Source: Asterias rubens (lineage: Eukaryota > Echinodermata > Asteroidea > Forcipulatida > Asteriidae). Taken from it: a stretch of DNA of 64,000 nucleotides. The stretch spans positions 11,597,047 through 11,661,046 of the forward strand of contig NC_047066.1 in the NCBI RefSeq assembly GCF_902459465.1. Reading direction: 5' to 3'. Shown here piece by piece: positions 42,167-52,800 of the stretch (positions are counted from its first letter, which is position 1; each line of letters begins with the position of its first letter). The notes beneath the pieces are model-generated. The model was not told where the DNA came from. It worked only from the letters and a program-made list of their open reading frames with translations, and searched no databases. The position numbers were made by a program, and so were the translations under genes.

Positions 42167-42583
42167 TACGGATATTTTGTACAACGTTGGATTGTTTTGT
42201 GTGGTAGAGGCCTATAAGTTGTTTTCCAATTTATATGTAAAACACACGCATACACAAACTCACTGAAAACCAGTGACTAAGCAAAGTCCGCTTTATACAC
42301 ACACATCGCTACCCAAAAATGGCATATCAACCCAATAATATGACCTTGAATATTATTTACCTACTGCGACCGCCCTGTACGCTCAACCACTAATCGCCGC
42401 ACTCTAAACACGATAAAAGTCAATTTATTTACTAAAAACACGGCAATGAATAATTATTTGCATAAGACACAATACTGTACACGCTTTATTTAAGCACACC
42501 CGTGTACAGTTTTGGCTGATAGTGACATGGTATTCGGTGGTTGTTTTTTTAAATAAAATTTGATTATTGTCCAACAAAAACAC

Positions 42584-42758
42584 TGTCATCTCAGATAGAA
42601 CCACGAGGATAGAGGACAGACTATGCGTTGGACCCTTTTCTGTGCGTGTGGTTGCATCATTTAAACACTTGTGTCATCTCAGATAGAACCACGAGGATAG
42701 AGGACAGATTATGCGTTGGACCCTTTTCTGTGCATGTGGTTGCATCATTTTGAAGACG
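42584..42758. repeat. 88-bp direct repeat, two units
   Basis: TGTCATCTCAGATAGAACC through GTGGTTGCATCATTT is repeated with three or four base changes. No coding frame. Confidence 0.9.
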
Positions 42759-42759
42759 T

Positions 42760-43990
42760 GTGCCTGCTATCTGACCTTTGCACTCCAACCCCTTAAGACT
42801 GGGGATATTTAAGTTTCCGAGTCACACGAATCAACCATGGTTATCTGAAAGTGGGGGACGTTCCAACTTCTGCTATCCTAGGCTACCTCCATTCACGAAC
42901 AATGCACGTACAGACAAAGTTTTAGTGGAGTCAAAGATCGTTTAACAGCAACACCACACCCGTAGCAACGCTCTTGAACAGATAGATACACCATAAAGCA
43001 ATTCACGTGTTCCCTGATGAGTTGCTCTTTTGTATTATCATCTAGAAGTTTCGTGTGACAGAACCACTTGGCACCACTGGTGTCGTTTCACTGGTGTTAT
43101 CTCCAGGCCATTGTACAGCGACGAGCACCAGTTCGCCGAAGTCGGGCTACCCGTGAGTGGTTGATTGTTTATCTGGCATTTCTAATCTCTCTTCACACAA
43201 AGGCTTTGAAGAAAGCTGGGTCCGGATATCAAAGGCGTGCCACCTCCATCCACTGTGAAACACCCCCGTCGTGCATTCAGGTTATTGATGCCCGGTCCAA
43301 GCGATTCATGAACTTCTATTATACTTCTTAAAATCATTTTAAAATGGAGACTGAAAACGGGAAATCCACACAGCAGTTGACGATTGAGATTGAGGGGGTT
43401 CAAGATAAAGGGTAAGAATGAAACATTTAGTGAATATGATTATTAGGCTGGCTCAATCGATGTCGGTAACTTCGTACCCAAGTCATTTCGACGACCCAGT
43501 CATTTCGTACCTCAATGTTGTCTGACTCTGACTGATGTGGCCGGTCTACATCATCTTTCAGGTGGACATCGACATCGATTATATCAAAAACGACTTGCAG
43601 GAAGATCAAAATAAAAAGTTCCTCTTCAACCTTTGTTCAATGATCATGGACTCATATTATGCTTTCGTTGTCTTTAATGCATGGAGGTGGTAGAATAATT
43701 CTACCTCCATGCTCAATCAACGAAGCACTGTTCGTTCTGAGACAGTATCCCCTTCAGGTTCAAACGGTTTTGATAAATCTTTACCAAAAACATTCATTTG
43801 ATGATGAGGAAACGACTCTTGCTTGAATCATTCTTCATATTTCTAATATGGGTCGATTACAAGTTTTGGTTTCCGTGATGAATGCTGCGGCCAGAAATAC
43901 GGTTGATATAACGGCTGTCGTCTTCGCTAAACTTGGATGGGTACGACCTTTTTGATGACAATACCGAAACAGTGACTCTGTTGTTTTCTC
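42760..43990. other. Intergenic stretch
   Basis: No gene is recognised. Open frames of 87 residues (43068-43331, plus) and 73 (minus) overlap and resemble nothing I know. A palindrome lies at 43680-43712 (ATGGAGGT..TAGAA core). Confidence 0.45.
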
Positions 43991-43994
43991 TCTA

Positions 43995-44244
43995 AGTAGC
44001 CATTTTAATCCCGAATTTGATTTCGAGACCTCAGATTTAGAATTTGAGGTCTCGAAATAAAGCATCTGAATACACACAACTTCGTGTGACAATGGTGTTT
44101 TTTCTTTCACTAGTATTATCTCGCAACTTCGATGACCGATTGAGCTCAAATTTTCAGAGGTTGTTATTTTATGCATAAGTTGAGATACTCCAACTGTGAA
44201 GGCTAGTCTATTACAATTACCAATAGTGTACAGTGTCTTTAAAG
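43995..44244. mobile_element. 390-bp MITE, left end missing
   Basis: Begins within the family at the GAGACCTCAGATTTAGAATTTGAGGTCTC centre and runs to the CCAATAGTGTACAGTGTC end. Confidence 0.8.
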
Positions 44245-44249
44245 ACCTG

Positions 44250-45235
44250 CTTGAACGAAAATGTCAAATCGTGAACTTTGCTGAATTCCATTTAAAATGT
44301 TTTCAATGAATAAGGAAATCGAGTCATATGATTATAAATAGATTTTGATTGTGTAAAAAAACAATCATTTTGAATACCCTTATCCAGTGCTTTTCTGAGA
44401 GATTTGCGAAAAGCCCCGTTACGTAATCACTCTTAAAACGTCATAGTTAGGAGCTCCAATTTGTAAAGCCGCTTTGTTGCAGCGTGGAGGTATAACAAAG
44501 CAAACTCCCACAATGACGTCAGCGGCATTGTCCTTTGGCGCGCGCTCTCAACGGCAGAAGTGTTTTTAGTTTTTCAAAACCTTTCGGTTGGGGCCTGATT
44601 TTTTAATCGATAATTACGAAAAACTCAGAAGTGTAAACATATCAAAATTACATTAAAATGGTCAACAAGTGCATTATAAACAAGTCTAAATACCATTTCC
44701 GTTAAAAACCTTCCGCTCAGGTAGCTGTTTAACAAAAATGTTCGGTTGGTGCAGTCTGCAATGTTTTTTTTTTCTTTTCATTTTGACATTTTCTTCATTT
44801 TTCATATTGTGCTTAAACCACTGCATCCATGGAATGTACACCAGATTTCAATATTTACAGATGATTTTTTGGGAAAGGTATACACATTTTGTATAATAAA
44901 AAATAATAAATTACTGTAAAGCGCATAATGGCACTATCTCGGAGAGTCTCTATGCGCTGACGCGGTTGTGATTCTTATGGTATAAAACTTACTGATAGAA
45001 GTACAACAATTTTCGATAGTATAAAACATATCTGAAACCATTTCACTTCGAAGGTATAGGTGGATATAGAAATAATATAATTTGTTGTCCTAAAAAAATT
45101 GAGTCTGAGAGAGTTACTGTCATCAGATACGTTTCTTTGGTAGTATGTATTCAAATTACGGGTTAATCTTTCAAACGTGGACATAACCGCTCCGGATGTT
45201 CGGTAATGGTCTCAAAACGCGACCACATTGAAATA
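44250..45235. other. Intergenic stretch
   Basis: No gene or clear repeat is visible; AT-rich with a T run near 44766. Confidence 0.45.
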
Positions 45236-45242
45236 TTATGCT

Positions 45243-45632
45243 TTAAAGACAGTGATGGACACTATTGGTAATTGTCAAAGATTAGTCTTCAAAGTTGGTG
45301 AATCTCAACATATGCATAAAATGACACCCCTGTGAAAATTTGAGCTCAATCGGTCGTCGAAGTTGCGAGATGATATTGAAAGAAAAAACACCCTTGTCAC
45401 ACGAAGTTGTGTGCTTTCTGATGCTTGATTTCGAGACCTCAAATTCTAAACTTGAGGTCCCGAAATTAAATTCGTGGAAAATCACTTCTTTCTCGAAAAC
45501 TACGTCACTTCAGAGGGAGCTGTTTCTCACAATGTTTTGTACTCTCAACCTCTCCCCATTACTTGTAATCAAGACAGGTTTTATGATGATAATTATTTTG
45601 AGTAATTACCAATAGTGTCCACTGCCTTTAAT
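45243..45632. mobile_element. 390-bp MITE, full-length
   Basis: Both ends (GACAGTGATGGACACTATTGG and CCAATAGTGTCCACTGCC) and the central inverted block are present. A small duplication, AGTGATGG, is at the left end. Confidence 0.9.
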
Positions 45633-45879
45633 TGTGCACATATACATTATCCCACGGTTAAAACCATCGAACGGTTCCATAAACGAAAGGCACAATTTCC
45701 CTTTAATATAGTAAACAAAAAACAATTTCTCGCAATGAAACACCGCAACCTTTTCGTAAAAAGCAGTTAGGTTGCAGTACTGAACGTGTACCGCCCGGTA
45801 AAGCTCTGCCTGGATTTCAACATAATGATTGTAAAAGTTATTTTCCAGGAAATGTCTTGCACTTTATCTCATCCAACGT

Positions 45880-47090
45880 TTATCTTCACGCTATGGAATT
45901 ACTGGAACTGCCCTTAACTGGTTCTCTTCTTATCTGAACAACATAACCCAGCATGTTCTCATCAACAATGTTAAATCAGATCGTCATCATCTCTGGTGTG
46001 GTGTTCCACAAGGTTGAGTAGCTGGGCCACTTGAATTTATATTGTTCAGTGCACCCTTGCAAGACCTCATTGCTGCCCATGGTATTTCTAGTGTTGCTTA
46101 CGCTGACGACACCCAGCTTTACATTACATTTGATCCAGCTGATCGCGCTTCTGCCATTGCAAAAAATGAAGTGTGCATTCAAGATGTCAAATCTTGGGCG
46201 TTGTCTAGTAAACTTGCTTTGAATGACTCAAAAACTGAGATTTTATTTTTGAGATCTCGTTTCGCAAAAAAGATTTCGCCGCCAACAATTCAAATTGCCC
46301 AGTCTGTCATTGAACCATCTGAATTTGCCCGTAACCTCTGTGTTATTATGGATTCATCATTGTGCATGAGTAGACATTGTGATAATGTTTGCATCATTGT
46401 GCATGAGTAGACATTGTGATAATGTTTGCAAAGGAGCTCTCATGGCTATTAGGAAAATATCACACATTCGCCGCTACCTGGATGAAGCAACTACTCTTCG
46501 TCTTGTTCATGCCTTCGTCACTACTAGACTTGATTCTTGCAATTCACTTCTGTATGGACTCCCCGATAAAGATCTTGCTAAAATTCAACGTGTACAGAAC
46601 ACTGCTGCTCGCCTCGTTTCTTGTCTGCCTCGTTCTCACCATATTACACCTGTACTAATGCAATTGCATTGGCTCCCAGTTAAGTTTCGAACAGTTTACA
46701 AAATTCTTCTGTTAACTTTCAAGGCTCAAACATGTCAATCTCCTGCTTATTTATCTGAACTTGTTCATCATTATTCCCCTACTCGGACTTTACGATCATC
46801 TCAACAGTCATTGCTTTCTGCAACTAGAGCTTCTTCCATTTTTTATGGCCACAGATCTTTTTCTTACGCCGCACCGTTTCTTTGGAATAGTCTTCCTGTG
46901 CATATTCGCCAAGCTAATACTTTACAATGTTTTAAGTCCTTGTTAAAAACTCATTTGTTTAAAGCTTCTTTTTTGTAATTTGCCTATTTGTATCTTGTAT
47001 CTTTCTCTAATTGTTTATTTTATTGTTTCTTTAATGCGCTTAGAGGCTTTTGCATTAGGCGCTTTACAAATGTCTTATTATTATTAGCTG
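45880..47090 (+). mobile_element. LINE (CR1/L2-like), 5'-truncated, broken reverse transcriptase
   Basis: Carries the reverse transcriptase from GTALNWFSSYL through GVPQG, then a TGA where Ser is usual, AYADDTQLYI (YADD active site), RLDSCNSLLYGLP, RVQNTAARLV, LHWLPVKFRTVYKILLL and PFLWNSLPVHIRQA to a stop at 46976. A 37-bp duplication (about 46355-46428) shifts the frame after CVIMDSS. It ends in CGCTTTACAAATG and a short TTA-rich tail. It cannot make an active enzyme. Confidence 0.9.
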
Positions 47091-47345
47091 TTCCGACCTA
47101 CCGTCGGAACAGGTGTTGTTTTCGTCGAGATTTTTATTATTTTTATTTATTATTCTTTGTTTCCGCCTAAAACCCCATAGCGTTTGTACAGCGTTTTTGT
47201 TCAGGCCCCTACTCCTAAAGTATGAGGATAAAATATTTAAATCATATATCAAATTGAAGCTTAGAACATAAGTTTTACTCTAACAAAAAAGTGTAAAAAT
47301 TCTTCATTAATTAACCACGTGGTCTTCATTTGAACTTTTTAATTT
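47089..47345. repeat. Repeat starting with a GTTCCGAC palindrome
   Basis: CTGTTCCGACCTACCGTCGGAACAG is a hairpin at 47088-47112. After it, blocks TATATCAAATTGAAGC, AACATAAG and TTAACCACGTGGTCTTCATTTG match the 34.4-35.1 kb repeats. Confidence 0.6.
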
Positions 47346-47434
47346 GTAATTTTGATGCAGTCATGTTATTGTGAAACATTCTCTTTGGTTATACAACACA
47401 GTATGTACCTCAATGAGTTGTTGACTTCTTGAGA

Positions 47435-47655
47435 GGAGTCTATACTATTTTGTTTTCTACCCGCGTTCTGGACACATTACTCTGTACACGCACAAAGTAC
47501 GGAGGTTTGGGATTTTCGTTAGAACGTGCGTTAAATTGTCCTTGTTTTTCTAACCGCGTTCTGGACCAATTACTCTGTGCATGGGTTTTCGTTAAAACGA
47601 ACGTGCGTAATTAGATATGGGTTTTTGACGACATCGACGTCGTCGTCAAAAACCC
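47435..47655. repeat. Two imperfect repeats and a hairpin
   Basis: CCGCGTTCTGGAC, ATTACTCTGT and TTTTCGTTA.AACG recur about 95 bp apart. A hairpin follows, GGGTTTTTGACGAC with GTCGTCAAAAACCC (about 47609-47645). Confidence 0.65.
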
Positions 47656-47659
47656 CCTT

Positions 47660-48300
47660 AAGGCAATCTAATACTACATTTAAACCCTACTTAACAGTTA
47701 TAAAATATTACTTGCTGTGGTGTTGTAGTTTTTGAGAAATGAGTGAAAAAATGTCAAATTTAGACTCCGATGTGTTTTCTTCGTGGACGAACGTGCGTAG
47801 TTGAAAAAAAAACCTAAAGGCATCAAATACTACATTTCAACCCTACTTAATAGTTAAAGGCGTTAGCAGTTCATATTTAGTGACAATGTTCGCAAAATCA
47901 TGACACGAGAATTATTTCGCCGGATCATAATCCCCTCTGTTGAACAGGTTCCTTCAGAAAAATAGTTGTAGAGTTAGAAAATAATATATCTAGCGAGACC
48001 ACACCACTTCCAGAATGGGAAACAACTCTTGTTTTCGAGGGGTCGCAATTAATACGCCCATTGATCTCTTAAATAAACAGTGACTGTCTGTTTCCTCTAG
48101 TACAGTAGTACTGGTAGCGTAGTGTTATGGTAGGCTATAGCCGGGGGTGTGATTATAAACAGTTTATTATTTAGTTTATGTATAAGGTAGAAGGCACAAC
48201 AGTAATTGCCTCTGTTCTCCGGTATGGTCAGTAGTCTCATGACAACACTTCCAAAATGGCCCCATAATCAGTGGTATTTCTACCTCCATTGTTGTACGTC
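47660..48300. other. Intergenic stretch
   Basis: Remnants of the third MITE-like family (GTGTTGTAGTTTTTGAGAAATGAG near 47720 and a second CTACATTT-AACCCTACTTAA block). No gene. Confidence 0.4.
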
Positions 48301-48308
48301 CCTTCTCT

Positions 48309-48597
48309 TAAAGGCACTGGACACCTTTAGTAATTACTCAAAATAATTGTAATAGCATAAAAAAATACTTGGTAACGAGCAAAACATTGTGAGAAACGGC
48401 TCCCTCTGAAGTAACGTAGTCTTTGCTCTGGAATTCAAGCATCTGAAAGCACACAACTTGTGCGACAAGTGTGTTTTTTCTTCCATTATTATCTAAACTT
48501 CGACGACCAATTCAGTTCAAATTTTCACGGTTTTGTTATTTTAACACCAAGTGAAAAGACAATAAGTATTTGACAATAAGGTGTCCAGTGCCTTTCA
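48309..48597. mobile_element. 390-bp MITE relative, shortened
   Basis: AAAGGCACTGGACACC and GGTGTCCAGTGCCTTT ends are both present. Blocks AGAAACGGCTCCCTCTGAAG and CAACTTGTGCGACAAG remain, but the central inverted block is mostly lost. Confidence 0.85.
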
Positions 48598-49272
48598 TTC
48601 GATGATCACACAGCGTCAACCGCACACTCCTAGACTTGCCACAGTCCGAGCTGGACAATCTAAGTTGGGGCCTGAATATCATCCCATTACAATTCTTGTG
48701 AAATTGTGTCTTTAAAAATGTAGCCTGTAATACTTGGGCAAGTTTAAAGTTGCATACCGGAGCATGGGTGTATATCCAGAGTTTCACACCACAGTGTTAT
48801 GAAAACGTCCATAAAGTAAAAAAGCCACAACAATGCAAACTTAACATAATTTAGGATGATTAATACCTGTTTCTTCTATAAAGCAATAATTTTTTGTGGT
48901 GAGCAAGTTCTTGTGCCTACGAGCTTTATGGAATTGGGCACTGGTGCTTTAAATCCATGGACAACTCGATCAAGGGTTCATGACAAAAAACAGTCAGAAA
49001 GATCTCCGTATCCTGCCATCACAACCTGCATTTTTACAAATTATCTCATTCCGATTAATTATATACTTATTTAGTCTTTATAACACAATGAAAAGGTTTG
49101 GCAGGATACGTAATATAGTACAGCCCCTACTCCATGAGCGCTTGTAAAAATGTGCACCGCATGCAACCACTGCAGGAACGTTTCTTTCCTGGCTAAAATA
49201 ATTTCATTGTGATTCAGAAAATGGCCTTATTCGTACCAGTGGTCGTGCATTTCTTATGGTTAGATAGGTCAA

Positions 49273-49536
49273 TCCTTTAAAGGCAGTGGACACTATTGGT
49301 AATTACTCAAAATAATTATTAGCATAAAACCTTTCTTGGTAACGAGTAATGGGGAGAACTTGATAGTATAAAACATTGTGAGAAACGGCTCCCTCTGAAG
49401 TGCCATAGTTTTCGAGAAAGAGGTAATTTTCCACGAATTTGATTTCGAGACCTCAGATTTAGGACTTGAGGTCTCGAAATCAACCATCTAAACAGGCTAG
49501 TCTTTGACAATTACCAATAGTGTCCACTGCCTTTGA
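49273..49536. mobile_element. 390-bp MITE with internal deletion
   Basis: Full left half to CATCTAAAC, then a jump to GGCTAGTCTTTGACAATT and the CCAATAGTGTCCACTGCC end. It lies about 150 bp before the GGT copy B start. Confidence 0.88.
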
Positions 49537-49683
49537 GCCATCATGATATGTGCACCATTGTTCAAGTCAACATGCTGGAACACCATATTATTGACCCTGC
49601 AATCTGCAATCTGTACTTTCGACTCATATGGGTTTGTGTGTCGTTAGAAAACGCTGTACAATAAACGTCACCCGGTAAAAAAC

Positions 49684-49802
49684 ATGACGACGACGACGAC
49701 GGAGTGTGCTGATGACACTGACACTGACAAGGAATGGGACGAAGAAACAGGTCCCCTTATCGTCAAGGAAAAGGGCCGAAAGGTTAGGCGTGCTGCAGCT
49801 GT
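49684..49802 (+). CDS. GGT: GGT-B exon 1 (start, cytosolic tail)
   Basis: ATG in aaaaacATG, then an (ACG)5 run coding five Thr, an acidic stretch and a basic end [13 protein letters not shown]. Donor gtaagt. The phase fits the next exon; the length is normal for a type II tail. Confidence 0.85.
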
Positions 49803-52800
49803 GTAAGTCTTTCCACTACGTGACTATAAATATTCCTGTTTATAGCTATCGGGTTCCAACCCATGTTAAAATACAAAAACAGTGTTTGCTCAAGCTTAAT
49901 TCAGTTGATATACGTTTAGTCAACACAAATTTGTTCAACGGTTTACGTATACAATGACATTGCAAAATGATCATCATGCGCATTTTCAACGAATCTTCGG
50001 GACCTGCATGTCTTTCTCACCAAAACTAATTCACATTGTCATGACTCGTGATTATTGAGGTCTCGATTCCTATATTGACTTTTACCCTTCATTTGACCCC
50101 AAAACAGACCGCGAGGGAGTGACGACGGGTACCAATACAGCACCTCTAGCCGCAGCATTCGCGAAAGAACACCACGGAAATGTGAATAATAGGGTGCGTT
50201 CGTTTAGCTTCCCCAGGTCGACCCCGGCGTGTGGTTGGTTTTTTTTTGTTCCAGGACGTACGTGTGCAGATAATAACCCACGTTCGTCCTAGAAAAAAAA
50301 ACCGTTACACACCGGGGTCGACCCAGGGAAGCTAAACGAACGCACCCATTATCACTGATGAGGGGTCTGTCGTAATATTTTTTTTTTAACTGGGGGGGGG
50401 TGGGCACTTGGATAACCTTCTTTATGGGCACCACCACTTTTTCACTCAATTTTACACAAAGGGATACTCGGACTGTAGTCGTGAGAGCATTAGTCTCGTG
50501 GGGCCAGCACTCTCGCGAGAATACCGCGGGAATCGCGGGGAGATTCGGAATCTAGAGTCGCAACGCTATCACCGCGACAGATTTTAACGACTTGTCCACA
50601 AGTCTAGGCTCGTTAGGTTTGAGCTGTGTTTTGATACTCAACTACTGAACCTACTCCATACGGTCCAAGCTACCTCTAAGGTTCAAGGGTCTAACCATTG
50701 GTACTTGCTCTATGATGGTACTTGATAGTTGGTATTTATGGTATGTTTATGGAAGCAGAAAGGTAGTTAGGCGTTTCCAGAGTCGATGTGCACATTGCAC
50801 AAAGGTGACGACAATGTATGTGTTGATATATTTACCTGTCAAATCACATATTCTCGTAGTGTTTCTCGAAAGAACCGACCCCAATCAAACAATGGGGGTA
50901 AACCGATCACAAATGTATGGGTAGATCGGTTATCACTTTTCCATCTATTCCTCGCTTGTTTGGTTAATAATCACCCTAACGATCACCCTAACGATCACAC
51001 AAATTGGTTGGGAGCTGCTAAGTGACTCGTGTGAACTGCGTGTAACCCTAGCTTAATTGACGTATGCAACCGTGGGTGGTAAATGTTATTTTGTTTATTA
51101 AAAATACAAATAAATCCCCAAATCCCCAAGTTCCCCTTACCATGTTCTAACGAAAGCATGCGCTCTTTAAATCTTATATACAAAGAGTACAAAGCCATTA
51201 TGTCCATTTCCTTCGTGGTCAATATTGTTCCACAAAACATTGGAGGCCCGTTGGGGGCAAATGTTGACACAACACCAGCCAAACCAACTTTTACGGTTCC
51301 ATTCCGATAGGCCAACCACCATGGGCATACCTACCGGCCGAAGAAAACGATTCATGGATTAATCCTTTCTTAGATCCGAAGATTCATAGTAATTCATTAT
51401 GGAGTAAGCCTATTTGCCCATCTTTGACAGCTGTTAAGATAGAAGAAACGATGTATGGCGTCTGTAAATTAGAGCATAGGTCTTCCGAATTTTGTTCGAG
51501 ACCTCTGTCAGTGTCCGAAGAGGTGGTCGGTGTCGCATGCAATTATGTCCTCTATGCAACAATATCCGGAGGACATGATTGCATGACGGTTTTGTATATG
51601 CAATCGTGTCCGCCCGGACGCTGATGCATAATGCAATTGTGTCCGCCCAGACACATTTGCATATGCAGTTGTGTCCGCCCCCGTGCAAAACTGTCCTTGT
51701 AGTAAATGAAACGCCCTTGGTCGAAGGAACAAGTTCGCCAAGCACACAAACGCTCGTTTCCACAGTCCCACATACACCGCTATTCCACACACCGCTACAG
51801 CGCGCCCACAATCCTTGCCCGTGGGTAGCCTAGAAGCAAGATCCATGCATGGAAGTCACCCGGATTATCATGGGTACCAGACAACATATCCGGCCTTTTT
51901 ATTGAAATTTTGATTTTTAGGTTGTAATTAGGCACCGGGGATGTGAACAATTTAAATGTGAATAAGAGCAAGAGAACAAGCACGAGATAAACAGTGTTCC
52001 AACGGCGCGAGTATCTTAATTAGATTACCGTTAAACGCAGTGGACACTATTGGTAATTAGTCAAAATCATGTTTAGCATAAAACCTTTCTTGATTACGAG
52101 TAATGTGGAGACGTTCATAGTATAAAACATTGTGAGAAACAGCTCCCTCTGAAGTGACGTAGTTTTTAAGAAAGAAGTAATTTTTCACAAGTTTGATTTC
52201 GAGACCTCAGATTGAAAGTCTCGAAACCAAACATCTGAAAGCACACAACTTCGTGTGACCATGGTGCGACAAGGGTGTTTTTTCTTTCGATATTATCTCT
52301 CAACTTCGACGACCGATTGAGCTAAAATTTTCACAGGTTTGTTATTTTGTGCATATTTATGTTGAGATACACCAAGTGAGAAGACTGGTCTTTGACAATT
52401 GCCAATAGTGTCCAGTGTCTTTAAATCAAAGAAATAAGAACAGCCGGTAACACGGTGTGTCTACCGTAGGTCAGTGGTCCCCCCCCCCCCCTCTGTGATC
52501 CTGGTTCCCGCCCCGGCTAAGGCCACATCCTATGTGTGTTGAGTTGTTGTGCAACAATGTGATTTCTTCTTGTGCAACAGGTTTTTTTTTCCGCCAGCAA
52601 GGCTCTCTGTTTTTTTCATCCTTCGGATAGGGCTCCGTGGTCCTTGAATGTGGTCACATGCTTACGGGTGGACCACATTGTAGCTGCGTAGCTCGCCATT
52701 CAGCTTCTCAGCTGTGAGCAAGAATACAATAGCTCACAAGTTATACATTATAGTCCGATGTCATTTATAAATGCTATATCTTATCTTGGTTCACAGATTT

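Noticed and set aside
43068-43331. 87-residue plus-strand frame
   Set aside because: Not recognised, overlapped by a minus frame, no splice or signal features.
51434-51846. Overlapping frames of 112-125 residues in GGT-B intron 1
   Set aside because: Three frames are open at once over short repeats; no homology or splice partners.
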